A stretch of DNA of 10,868 nucleotides from DASQUP01 sp035641235 (lineage in GTDB: Bacteria; Actinomycetota; CADDZG01; WHSQ01). Both the position numbers and the translations under genes were made by a program. The notes beneath the pieces are model-generated. The model searched no databases, was not told where the DNA came from, and saw only the letters and a program-made list of their open reading frames with translations. This document shows positions 1 through 6,874 of this stretch, piece after piece (positions within the stretch are counted from its first letter, which is position 1; each line of letters begins with the position of its first letter). The DNA lies in assembly GCA_035641235.1 (NCBI GenBank), contig DASQUP010000129.1, positions 1 through 10,868 on the forward strand, in the 5' to 3' direction.

Positions 1-631
1 CGAGTTTCCGGCGGAGGTTCATAACGGTCACACGAACCGTCTTCGTAAACGGGTCTGCGTGCTCGTCCCAAACGTGCTCGAGCAGGTCCTCCTGGGAAAA
101 GACCTCGCCCGCGTGACTCATAAAGAACCTGAGGAGGGCGAACTCCTTCGGGCTGAGATTCAGCAGACGTCCGGCGCGCCGGGCCTCGTGGCGCGCAGAA
201 TCCAATTCGAGGTCGCCGACGCTGATGACGGCTCCCGTTTTCCCGGCGTCGCGCCGGAGAAGCGCCCGGACACGCGCCGATAGCTCTCCGAAATCGAACG
301 GCTTTACGACGTAGTCATCCGCTCCGTCGTCCAAGCCGGAGATCCTGTCGTCGATCTCGCCGCGCGCCGTGAGCATCAGAATACGCGGGCCGGAGTCGGG
401 AGAGTCGGAGGGCGCCGTGCCGTTTCCTCCTCTCAGCCGCCGCGCGATGGTCCGTCCGTCTACCCCCGGGAGATTGAGGTCGAGACAGACGAGGTCGTAG
501 GTATTGACGTCGAGCTTCTCGACCGCTTCGTCGCCGGTGTATGCGGTGTCCACCGCATAACCTTCACGGCGCAGGCCCTTTGCGACGGCGTCGGCCAGAT
601 CCTGTTCGTCCTCGACGACGAGAATGCGCAT
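1..631 (-). CDS. OmpR/PhoB-family response regulator (C-terminus outside window)
   Basis: DNA-binding response regulator of a two-component system. Read on the minus strand from ATG at 631-629, 210 codons are open to the left edge; the last visible residues are NLRRKL, so only about the last 15-20 residues of a usual protein are missing. The receiver domain is at residues 1-120, with the acidic pair E7/D8, phospho-acceptor D51 (in CLDLNLPGVDG), T88 (LMLTAR) and K110 (VVKPF). A winged-helix domain starts near residue 127, with the family signature LSPKEFALLRFF. The alpha3-beta4 loop (about residues 67-82, rich in G, S, D, P) is longer than usual. No clear Shine-Dalgarno site precedes the ATG, so it may be leaderless. 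A sensor kinase is expected beyond the left edge but is not seen. It diverges from an htrA-type gene; pairing of a regulator with a HtrA protease is known (CiaRH, MprAB/PepD), which suggests an envelope-stress role. That role is inferred. Confidence 0.93.
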   Translation of the reverse strand, partial: MRILVVEDEQDLADAVAKGLRREGYAVDTAYTGDEAVEKLDVNTYDLVCLDLNLPGVDGRTIARRLRGGNGTAPSDSPDSGPRILMLTARGEIDDRISGLDDGADDYVVKPFDFGELSARVRALLRRDAGKTGAVISVGDLELDSARHEARRAGRLLNLSPKEFALLRFFMSHAGEVFSQEDLLEHVWDEHADPFTKTVRVTVMNLRRKL

Positions 632-780
632 GTAGTCATGGTAGCTGCGCCAAATTTCAACTTGCCCTGGTCCGCCGAACTGACTGCTGTCACCTTCGGA
701 TTCAGAAGGTCAGAGCAGACGGTTCGCTCACGGAGCAAGCTTTTACTTTCCTTTAGCCCAGATGTGGGTACCGTTGCTCC
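632..780. promoter_or_regulatory. Divergent intergenic region with inverted repeats
   Basis: The 149 bp between the response-regulator gene and htrA must hold both promoters. I see no convincing -35/-10 pair on either strand. It holds an imperfect inverted repeat (684-697 with 705-718, 12 of 14 positions paired, 7-nt spacer). It also holds a longer-range repeat (727-738 with 774-785, 12 positions with one G-T pair) whose right arm covers the GTG start of htrA. A small stem lies between them (CCCA 757-760 with TGGG 765-768). The first repeat is a plausible operator for the regulator, but this is unproven. Confidence 0.45.
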
Positions 781-1947
781 GTGGGATTTCGCCGGCGATC
801 GAGCCCGCAAAGCGAGTTCAAGAGGCCCTACGACCCGGATATGCCGGACTGGCTTCGGCGCGGACTCGATGCCAGGCGGGTCCTCGAGCCCCCCGATGAA
901 CCCCGTCCGGCCGATCGCACCCGCTCTCGGTCCGCGCGCCTGATCAGCGTGTTCCTCGTGCTGGCCCTGGTCGGAGGGCTGGGCTATGGGTTCGCAGGGC
1001 TGTTCAACGATGAAGCGCCGGACCCGGCGGAAGCCGGACGACCGCCGCAGGTCACGTCCGTGCCGCGCGGGCCTGTTCGCGGGGGCTCTGGGCAGGAGCC
1101 GGTCGAGGCCGTCGCCGAGGCCGTCCGCCCGGTCGTCGTTCACATCGAGACCCGCACCGGCCTCGGGTCGGGAGTCGTTTACGACGAGGACGGTTTCATA
1201 CTGACGGCGGCCCACGTCGTCGACGGGGCATCCGACGTAACGGTCCGGCTGGCCGACGGCGACAGGGTCGCCGGTGAAGTGATCGGTGCCGACCCCAACA
1301 CCGATGTCGCGGTGGTGCGGGCGGCGCGCCGAGGACTGGAGACTGCAACCCTTGGCGTGGGCGTCCCCGTAAAGGTGGGTCAGCTGGCCGTCGCGGTTGG
1401 CAGCCCCTTCGGCCTAGAGCAGTCGGTGACATCGGGCATTGTCAGCGCGGTGGACCGGGCCATCGTCACTCAGGGCTCTTCGGTGACGAGCATGATTCAG
1501 ACCGACGCCTCGATTAACCCTGGAAACTCGGGAGGCGCCCTCGCCGATCGCGAGGGAAGGATCATCGGCATCAACGACGCAATCCGCAGTGATTCGGGCG
1601 TCAATGCGGGAGTCGGTTTTGCGATCCCCATAGACACAGCGGTCTCCGTGGCGGACGCGTTGGTCAGAGGGATGACCCCGAGAATCGGGTTCCTCGGTGT
1701 CAGCGGCACGGAACCCAGCAGCGGCCGGGCGGGAGCACTCGTCACGCAGATAAGCCCCGACGGACCGGCCGACGACGCGGGAGTCCGGGAAGGCGATCTC
1801 ATCACGACCTTCGACGGCGAGCCCGTTGCAAGCATGGTCGATCTGGCTGCGAAGGTCCGGCAGACGCAACCGGGAACGGTCGTCAGCCTCAACGTTGTCA
1901 GGAGCGGCAAACGGATGGCGATCGAGGTCCAAATCGGAGAACAGTGA
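781..1947 (+). CDS. Membrane-anchored HtrA/DegP-like serine protease (S1C) with PDZ domain
   Basis: Trypsin-like protease/chaperone that degrades or senses misfolded proteins outside the cytoplasmic membrane. From GTG 781 it is 388 residues: an arginine-rich cytoplasmic tail (1-52), one membrane helix (about 53-74), a short linker, the protease domain (about 105-295) and one PDZ domain (about 300-385). The triad is visible: H145 in LTAAHVVDG, D175 in NTDVAVV, S250 in NPGNSGGAL. The single helix with one PDZ matches actinobacterial HtrA/PepD-like proteins. The start is uncertain. GTG 781 lacks a good ribosome site and lies in an inverted repeat; ATG 841 is the main alternative and would keep the helix. 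It is first in a tight operon with moxR, DUF58 and VWA genes (11 nt to the next start) and diverges from a response regulator, so control by that regulator is plausible. Confidence 0.93.
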   Translation: MGFRRRSSPQSEFKRPYDPDMPDWLRRGLDARRVLEPPDEPRPADRTRSRSARLISVFLVLALVGGLGYGFAGLFNDEAPDPAEAGRPPQVTSVPRGPVRGGSGQEPVEAVAEAVRPVVVHIETRTGLGSGVVYDEDGFILTAAHVVDGASDVTVRLADGDRVAGEVIGADPNTDVAVVRAARRGLETATLGVGVPVKVGQLAVAVGSPFGLEQSVTSGIVSAVDRAIVTQGSSVTSMIQTDASINPGNSGGALADREGRIIGINDAIRSDSGVNAGVGFAIPIDTAVSVADALVRGMTPRIGFLGVSGTEPSSGRAGALVTQISPDGPADDAGVREGDLITTFDGEPVASMVDLAAKVRQTQPGTVVSLNVVRSGKRMAIEVQIGEQ

Positions 1948-1958
1948 CGGGAGGTTCA

Positions 1959-3014
1959 ATGGATCAAGGCCCCAGCGAGAACGCGTGGGATGAGGGTGCC
2001 GAGGGCTCCCGGGTAAGGGCTATCACCGAAACCGACCGAATTCACAGCAAGTTAGAGCAAGCCCTCTTCGAGATGAAGCGGGTCATCGTCGGCCAGGACG
2101 AGATGCTCGAACGTGTCCTCGTCGCTTTGCTCTCGGGCGGCCACCTGCTCCTCGAAGGGGTTCCCGGTCTCGCGAAGACGCTCACGATCAAGACTCTCGC
2201 CGGTGTACTCGGCGGCACGTTTCAGCGTGTTCAGTTCACACCTGATCTGGTTCCCGCCGACCTCGTCGGAACCCGCATCTACCGGCCCAGCACCGGCGAC
2301 TTCGATACCGAGCTCGGACCGGTGTTCTGCAATTTCCTCCTTGCCGACGAGATCAACCGCGCCCCCGCGAAGGTTCAGTCTGCGCTGCTCGAGGTGATGC
2401 AGGAGCAACAGGTCACGATCGGGCCGAAGACGTTCTCGGTGGAGAGCCCGTTCCTGGTGATGGCGACACAGAATCCGATCGAATCCGAAGGCACGTATGC
2501 GCTTCCCGAAGCACAGGTCGACCGATTCATGATGAAGGTCGTTGTCGACTACCCGTCGTTCTCCGAGGAGATGGAGGTCGTCAGGCGTTCTCTTCTGGAA
2601 CCCGCCCGGCTTCGCAGGGTGCTGGCCCCCGATGAGGTGCTCGCCTACCAAAAGACCGCGATGGCGATATACGTCGACCGGCCCGTTTCCGAGTACGCGG
2701 TGGCTCTAACGCTGGCGACAAGGGATCCGGCCGGATTCGGCAAGCCCGCCCTCGAGCCGTACATAAGCTTCGGCGCGAGCCCGAGGGGATCGATCAACCT
2801 TGTCCGCGCCGCTCAGTGTCTCGCTCTGATGCGCGGTCGCCGGTATGCATTGCCCGCCGACGTGCAGGACCTTGCAAAGGACGTCCTACGTCACAGGATG
2901 GTCCTCACCTACGAGGCCCTCGCGGAGGAGATAACTCCAGACAAGATCCTCGATGAGCTGATCGAAGCCGTCCCGGTTCCCGCGGTGCAGCTCGCAGGTG
3001 GCACCGAGGCATGA
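1959..3014 (+). CDS. MoxR-family AAA+ ATPase
   Basis: ATP-driven chaperone-like enzyme that normally acts with VWA-domain proteins to mature or remodel other complexes. I chose ATG 1959 because GGGAGG (1949-1954) lies just upstream; GTG 1944, overlapping the htrA stop, would add five residues. From 1959 it is 351 residues. Walker A is GVPGLAKT (67-74), Walker B is LLADEIN (D130, E131), sensor 1 is in VMATQNPIE (N162), and a sensor 2 arginine is in GASPRG (R276). The lid domain fills the C-terminal third. Length and motifs are normal for MoxR (AAA_3 plus lid). The stop overlaps the next start as ATGA (3011-3014), indicating translational coupling. The order MoxR-DUF58-VWA resembles Mycobacterium tuberculosis Rv1479-Rv1481. 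The substrate cannot be told from sequence. Confidence 0.95.
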   Translation: MDQGPSENAWDEGAEGSRVRAITETDRIHSKLEQALFEMKRVIVGQDEMLERVLVALLSGGHLLLEGVPGLAKTLTIKTLAGVLGGTFQRVQFTPDLVPADLVGTRIYRPSTGDFDTELGPVFCNFLLADEINRAPAKVQSALLEVMQEQQVTIGPKTFSVESPFLVMATQNPIESEGTYALPEAQVDRFMMKVVVDYPSFSEEMEVVRRSLLEPARLRRVLAPDEVLAYQKTAMAIYVDRPVSEYAVALTLATRDPAGFGKPALEPYISFGASPRGSINLVRAAQCLALMRGRRYALPADVQDLAKDVLRHRMVLTYEALAEEITPDKILDELIEAVPVPAVQLAGGTEA

Positions 3015-3943
3015 CGGTTACGCGGGCACGTGCCCCGGAGAGGGCCCCGGATCGTCCGGGGCCGGGGGCCCTGCCCGACGTCCTCCTTCGGAGGCTGAAC
3101 GTCAAGGTGCGCCGCCGGATAGACGGCCTGATTCCCGGCGATTTCCTGTCGATGCTCCTGGGTGCCGGAACGGAGATCGCGCAGATCCGGCGCTATGAAC
3201 CCGGGGACGACGTCCGGCGGATCGACTGGAGTGTCACCGCTCGCATGCAGGAACCTCACGTGCGCCTGCAGGTCGCCGAACGTGCCCTCACGACGTGGAT
3301 GGTCATTGATACCTCGGCTTCGATGACCTTTGGCACGCAGGAGAGACGGAAACTCGACGTCGCGGAAGGAGTCCTGCTCGCCGTTTCGCACCTGGCCACG
3401 CGCGGCGGCAATCGTCTGGGGATCATGACGTTCGGCGGCGACGGCTCCGTCACCGTGCCACCAAGCCGTGAACGAATCGGTCCCCTCCATGTGTTGAAGA
3501 AATTGCGGACCGAACAGGCAACCGAGGGCTCACCGTCCAGTTCGATGCTCGAGACGCTCGATCGAGCAGCTCGCATCTGCCGGTCGCGGGGCGTCGTCGT
3601 CGTGGTCTCCGACTTTCGTGGACCTCACAACTTCAAACGACCGCTGAGTCGTTTGGCGCAGCGTCATCACGTTCTGGCGGTGGAGGTCGTCGACCCGCGT
3701 GAGCAAGAGCTGGTCGACGTCGGCACTGTCTGGATGACGGACATCGAGACCGGGCGTCAGCTCAGAGTGGACACTCACAGCGACAGGCTCCGGGCACGGT
3801 TTGCGAGCGCGGCGGAAAAGGAGCGCGCGGAGGTTCGCCGCCTGATTCGCGGCTGCGGTTGCGACCATGTCGTGCTTTCGACCGAGGGTGATTGGCTCCG
3901 TCGGTTCGCGGACCATCTGGTGAAGAGGCACATACGCCGATGA
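3011..3943 (+). CDS. DUF58 domain protein with VWA-like fold
   Basis: Partner protein usually found next to MoxR; its exact biochemical role is not established. It is 310 residues with no membrane segment. The DUF58 signature is clear at residues 60-78 (RRYEPGDDVRRIDWSVTAR). A VWA-like fold follows, with a metal-site motif DTSAS at D100-S102-S104 and a later acidic position D201 in VVVSDFRG. The C-terminal part is rich in Arg and Glu. The start ATG 3011 overlaps the moxR stop by four bases, and its own stop overlaps the ATG of the next gene at 3940-3943. Expression should therefore be tightly coupled with both neighbours. The intact MIDAS-like residues suggest metal-dependent ligand binding (inference). 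The M. tuberculosis counterpart by order would be Rv1480. Confidence 0.92.
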   Translation: MTVTRARAPERAPDRPGPGALPDVLLRRLNVKVRRRIDGLIPGDFLSMLLGAGTEIAQIRRYEPGDDVRRIDWSVTARMQEPHVRLQVAERALTTWMVIDTSASMTFGTQERRKLDVAEGVLLAVSHLATRGGNRLGIMTFGGDGSVTVPPSRERIGPLHVLKKLRTEQATEGSPSSSMLETLDRAARICRSRGVVVVVSDFRGPHNFKRPLSRLAQRHHVLAVEVVDPREQELVDVGTVWMTDIETGRQLRVDTHSDRLRARFASAAEKERAEVRRLIRGCGCDHVVLSTEGDWLRRFADHLVKRHIRR

Positions 3944-4953
3944 GCTTCGACTGGCCGCTGGCCTTCGTTGCCATCGCCGCTTTCCCTCTCGTCGTGGCGC
4001 TCTACCTTCGTCGGCAGCGGCGCGCCACGCGCTATTCGGTCAAGTTCTCGAACTTCGAAGTGCTCGAGGGCGTCGTCGGGAGCGTGTCGCTGTGGCGGAG
4101 GAGGGTTCCTGCCCTCTTGTATGGACTTGCAGCGGCGAGCTTGCTGATGGGCCTAGCGCGACCCGAGACCACGGTGCTCGTCCCCCGGGAAGAGGCGACC
4201 GTGATCCTGGCGATCGATACATCGGGCTCAATGAAAGCCGCCGATGTCGATCCGACGCGCCTCGCGGCTGCACAGAGGTCTGCAGCCTCCTTTGTCGATC
4301 GGCTTCCGGCGAAGTTCAAGGTGGCGCTGGTCACGTTCGCCGACAACGCTCAGGTCCTGGCGCAACCCTCGACCGATCGGCCGTCGGTGCAGTCGGCGCT
4401 GGACTCGCTGAACGCCGACGGTGCGACCGCCATGGGGGACGCGATAGTGGACGCTCTCGAGCTTGTCCGGCGGTCCGAATCGGACCGCACGCTCGTTCCG
4501 GGGCGGCCCACGCCGGGTCCGTCGCCCGCACCCGATCCTGGGCCGGAGCGACCGTCCGCCGTGCTCCTTCTGTCCGACGGCTTCAATACAGCGGGGTCGA
4601 TCGAGCCGATGGAGGCGGCCGACCAAGCGGCCGAGCTGTCGATCCCCGTGTTCACTATTGCGCTGGGCACCCCCGACGGTGTGGTGGAACTCGAGGACCA
4701 ATTCGGCAACCCCCGCCTTGTGCGAGTCCCGCCCGATTACGAGACTCTGAAATCGATCGCGGACACCACGGGAGCCGAGTACTTCGAAGCACCCACCGAA
4801 TCCGACCTCGATCGCGTCTATTCCGAACTGGGCTCCCGCATCGGCTTCGTCGAGGAGGACGAGGAGATCACGTATGCGTTTGCGGCCGCAGCGGCTGCCC
4901 TGGCGATCGCTGCGGGGGCCCTCGCCCTCATCTGGAACGGCCGCCTGCCGTAG
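3940..4953 (+). CDS. BatA/YfbK-like VWA membrane protein
   Basis: Membrane protein presenting a von Willebrand factor A domain, the usual third member of MoxR operons. I chose ATG 3940 because it overlaps the upstream stop as ATGA; a TTG at 3892 would add 16 residues inside the DUF58 gene and is unlikely. It is 337 residues: membrane helix 1 (about 6-23), a basic stretch, helix 2 (about 56-73), VWA domain (about 87-290), and helix 3 near the end (about 312-332). The MIDAS is complete: D93-S95-S97 in DTSGS, T153 in GATAMGD, and D203 in LLSDGFNT. A proline-rich insertion (about 178-194) interrupts the VWA domain. Size and topology resemble mycobacterial Rv1481. It is the last gene of the operon. 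An intact MIDAS indicates metal-dependent binding, but the ligand is unknown. Confidence 0.93.
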   Translation: MSFDWPLAFVAIAAFPLVVALYLRRQRRATRYSVKFSNFEVLEGVVGSVSLWRRRVPALLYGLAAASLLMGLARPETTVLVPREEATVILAIDTSGSMKAADVDPTRLAAAQRSAASFVDRLPAKFKVALVTFADNAQVLAQPSTDRPSVQSALDSLNADGATAMGDAIVDALELVRRSESDRTLVPGRPTPGPSPAPDPGPERPSAVLLLSDGFNTAGSIEPMEAADQAAELSIPVFTIALGTPDGVVELEDQFGNPRLVRVPPDYETLKSIADTTGAEYFEAPTESDLDRVYSELGSRIGFVEEDEEITYAFAAAAAALAIAAGALALIWNGRLP

Positions 4954-5009
4954 GACGCCCCGCTTCTAGTTGCGAATTCCGATGGTTTTCGGGGAGTTCT
5001 CGCGGGCAG

Positions 5010-5030
5010 AAAGGTGCCACGGCTTTTTTT
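5010..5030 (+). terminator. Possible weak terminator of the htrA-moxR operon
   Basis: A run of seven T (5024-5030) follows GGTGCCACGGC. The stem that can form before it is only about three GC pairs, partly helped by A-T pairing with the T-run. This is the only T-tract after the VWA gene, so it may help termination, but the hairpin is poor. Confidence 0.25.
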
Positions 5031-5113
5031 ACTGGGCCTTTATCGCCGGAGTGGTGGACTTCATTTCGAAGCACTGACTTAGCCGGGAAGCCGGCCCGAG
5101 GTCAGGGAGATAC

Positions 5114-5166
5114 GGGACGCGCTCTACTGTCCTGTTCCGCTAGTCGTTTCACCCGGAGCGCGTCCC
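5114..5166. promoter_or_regulatory. Perfect 11-bp inverted repeat upstream of CCCH gene
   Basis: GGGACGCGCTC (5114-5124) is the exact reverse complement of GAGCGCGTCCC (5156-5166), with a 31-nt spacer. It ends about 30 bases before the ATG at 5197. As RNA it would form a stable stem with a large loop in the leader; as DNA it could bind a dimeric regulator. No T-tract follows, so a standard terminator is less likely. Function unknown. Confidence 0.55.
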
Positions 5167-5196
5167 ACCCCCCTGGGGGAGGAATGGGAGAGGCCC

Positions 5197-5385
5197 ATGC
5201 AAACGGGTAACTACAAGGGCGCAAAGCCGAACTACGTGAAGCCATCTCGCATCTATGCGCAAAACCGGACATGCGCCGCACCAGGCTGCGATACGCGTTT
5301 GTCGCGCTACAACCCCCGCGACAAGTGCTGGGCGCATGCCGACTTCAAGGTGCCCCGCCTTCGCGGCCGGGTGGTTACGGAGTAG
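5197..5385 (+). CDS. Small CCCH zinc-binding protein, function unknown
   Basis: A 62-residue basic protein. The core has a Cys-X4-Cys-X12-Cys-X2-His arrangement (C26, C31, C44, H47) in CAAPGCDTRLSRYNP and DKCWAH, which strongly suggests one bound zinc. A similar GCxTxLSxYN...CxxH pattern occurs, to my recollection, in small or DNA-binding proteins of actinobacteria, but I cannot name a characterised family. The N-terminal third is rich in Lys, Asn and Tyr and the C-terminus in Arg, so nucleic-acid binding is plausible. A GGGAGAGG tract (5186-5193) lies very close to the ATG, with another G-rich tract at 5175-5182; which one is the ribosome site is unclear. An inverted repeat precedes it and a GC hairpin follows it, so it may be its own transcription unit ahead of the CapA-like/archease/RtcB genes. 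Confidence 0.78.
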   Translation: MQTGNYKGAKPNYVKPSRIYAQNRTCAAPGCDTRLSRYNPRDKCWAHADFKVPRLRGRVVTE

Positions 5386-5399
5386 CTGCGCGGTAGCCG

Positions 5400-5427
5400 C
5401 GGGCACGCCGGGCGAACGGCGTGCCTG
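5400..5427 (+). terminator. GC-rich hairpin after CCCH gene
   Basis: The stem pairs 5400-5410 with 5417-5427. It includes GCACGCCG with CGGCGTGC perfectly paired, one G-T pair further out, and a 6-nt GGCGAA loop. It begins 14 bases after the CCCH stop and has no T-tract. It could terminate or attenuate transcription, or protect the 3' end of the CCCH message. It overlaps a potential GTG start (5421) of the next gene. Confidence 0.5.
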
Positions 5428-5447
5428 AACAGGGCGGGGGCTCCGGG

Positions 5448-6395
5448 ATGGTCCTCGCCCTGGCGGGGGACACCATGCTCGGCCGGGGTGTGGCCGAGCG
5501 GCTCGGGCAGGACGCGGATCTATTCTCCGACGACGTGTACGCGCTCGCCCGGCGCGCCGACTACTTCATCCTGAACCTCGAATGCTGCATCTCGTCTCGC
5601 GGTCGGAGGTGGTCCGATCCCCACAAACCCTTCTTCTTTCGCGCGCCCCCGAATGCTGTCGACGTCTTGGCCCGGCTCGGTGTCGACTGCGTCACTCTCG
5701 CCAACAACCACGCCCTGGACTTCGGCATTGATGCGCTGGTCGATACGCTCGAGTACCTGAAGGACGCCGGCATCGCTGTGGTGGGAGCAGGTGCCGATCT
5801 CGACGCCGCGCGGACTCCGGCAACCGTATCCGTCACCGGCGCGAGTGTCGGAGTAGTCGCAATGACAGACCACCCGGAGGAGTTTGCGGCGACGGAGGAC
5901 CGCCCCGGCGTCGCGTACGCGGATCTCCGCGAGGGCATGCCCGACTGGGTGCTCGATTCTGTCGCACGCGCCCAGTTCGACGTCGTGATTGTTACGCCGC
6001 ATTGGGGGCCCAACATGGTGGCGGAACCCGTGCGCCACGTGCGGCGCGCTGCCGACATTCTGCGGCGTTCGGGAGCAACGCTCGTGGCCGGGCATTCGGC
6101 CCATGTCGTGCACGGCGCGCATGACCGCGTGCTGTTCGACCTGGGGGACTTCGTCGACGACTATGCAGTGGATCGACTGATGAGGAACGACCTCGGGATG
6201 TTCTTTCTCGTGACGATAGAAGCCGGGCGTCCGACACTTCTCGAGGCCGTTCCTTTGAAGCTCGAGTACTGCTTCACTCGTCTCGCCGATGGGGTAGATG
6301 CAGAACAAATCAGCGATCGTTTCCTTAACTCCAGTCTGGCGTTGGGTTCGGATGCCTGGGAATCGGAAGGGCGAATCTTTGTACGTCTTGTGTGA
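5448..6395 (+). CDS. CapA-like (PGA_cap) metallophosphoesterase without membrane anchor
   Basis: Calcineurin-like phosphoesterase of the CapA/PgsA domain family. I use ATG 5448 (315 residues) because the alternative GTG 5421 sits inside a stable hairpin and would only add nine Gly-rich residues; a G-rich tract (5436-5440) precedes ATG 5448. Metal-site motifs are in order: GDTMLGRG (D8), NLE (N43, E45), LANNHALDFG (N87, H88), TPHWG (H185) and GHSAHVVHG (H216, H219, H222). There is no signal peptide or membrane helix, unlike the CapA of Bacillus poly-gamma-glutamate systems, and no capB/capC neighbour, so capsule synthesis is not supported. Archease starts 30 nt downstream, followed by rtcB. 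Co-transcription with an RNA ligase suggests an RNA-end or nucleotide phosphoesterase role; this is inference from context alone. Confidence 0.87.
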   Translation: MVLALAGDTMLGRGVAERLGQDADLFSDDVYALARRADYFILNLECCISSRGRRWSDPHKPFFFRAPPNAVDVLARLGVDCVTLANNHALDFGIDALVDTLEYLKDAGIAVVGAGADLDAARTPATVSVTGASVGVVAMTDHPEEFAATEDRPGVAYADLREGMPDWVLDSVARAQFDVVIVTPHWGPNMVAEPVRHVRRAADILRRSGATLVAGHSAHVVHGAHDRVLFDLGDFVDDYAVDRLMRNDLGMFFLVTIEAGRPTLLEAVPLKLEYCFTRLADGVDAEQISDRFLNSSLALGSDAWESEGRIFVRLV

Positions 6396-6425
6396 GCTGG
6401 CCCTCTGGAGGGGCAATATGAGACT

Positions 6426-6836
6426 GTGGCCGACTACGAGATCCTCGAACACACTGCCGACATAGGGGTCCGCGCTCATGGCGAGTCACTAGCCGAAGTT
6501 TTCGAGTGCGCTACCCGGGCACTCGCCGAGATCGCCGGGATATGGCGGCCCGGGTCGGGTGAAGAAGTCAAGGTCGAGGTCGAGGCGGAGGATCCCGGCG
6601 CGCTGCTCGTCGATTGGCTGAGCGAGGTGCTCTATCTGGAGGATGGACGGGACGCCGCGATCGCGGGCGTCCAGATGCATCGAGTCGCGCCCGGCTTTGC
6701 TTCGGGTGCAGTGTCGCTCAGTCCCTTGGACTCCGATCCCGTTGAGGGCGTCCAGATCAAGGCCGTGACATACCACCAGCTCCTCGTCGACCAAGGCCCG
6801 GACGGCTGGAGCGCGAGAGTGTTCTTCGACATCTGA
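6426..6836 (+). CDS. Archease, RtcB RNA-ligase activator
   Basis: Archease promotes guanylylation and multiple turnover of RtcB. The 136-residue product has the family hallmarks: EHTADIGVRAHG near the N-terminus, the FECATRALAEI helix, DWLSEVLYL in the middle, and the C-terminal pattern KAVTYHQLLV ... ARVFFDI ending exactly at the conserved DI. Start is GTG 6426; GGAGGGG (6407-6413) lies 12 bases upstream, a rather long spacing, and can pair partly with CCCT at 6401-6404. ATG 6418 is nearer but out of frame and stops quickly. The gene lies 30 nt after the CapA-like gene and 38 nt before rtcB, so one transcript is likely. The direct linkage to rtcB supports the call. Confidence 0.95.
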   Translation: MADYEILEHTADIGVRAHGESLAEVFECATRALAEIAGIWRPGSGEEVKVEVEAEDPGALLVDWLSEVLYLEDGRDAAIAGVQMHRVAPGFASGAVSLSPLDSDPVEGVQIKAVTYHQLLVDQGPDGWSARVFFDI

Positions 6837-6874
6837 TTCCGATGAACTTCGAGCGCATATAGAGGTGATGCGAG

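Larger units (their letters stand above)
4954..5196. other. Intergenic region between VWA gene and CCCH gene
   Basis: This 243-bp stretch holds no credible gene; the open frame crossing it is a shadow of the VWA gene. It contains a 7-T run at 5024-5030 after a weak GC element, a small hairpin (GCCGG 5082-5086, GAAG loop, CCGGC 5091-5095), a perfect 11-bp inverted repeat (5114-5124 with 5156-5166) and a C-run/G-run pair (5168-5179) leading into the purine-rich ribosome-binding region of the CCCH gene. No convincing -35/-10 pair is visible. Confidence 0.6.

Noticed and set aside
460..1215. 251-residue minus-strand open frame across the regulator start and htrA
   Set aside because: It overlaps two well-supported genes in other frames, has no recognisable domain, and is explained by high GC suppressing stops.
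4092..5210. 372-residue plus-strand open frame inside the VWA gene
   Set aside because: It is a frame-shadow of the VWA gene (Arg/Gly/Ser-rich, no motifs) that merely extends into the intergenic region.
5421..6395. Capsule (poly-gamma-glutamate) synthesis role for the CapA-like gene
   Set aside because: There is no membrane anchor or signal peptide and no capB/capC/capE genes nearby; only the fold and metal motifs are supported.
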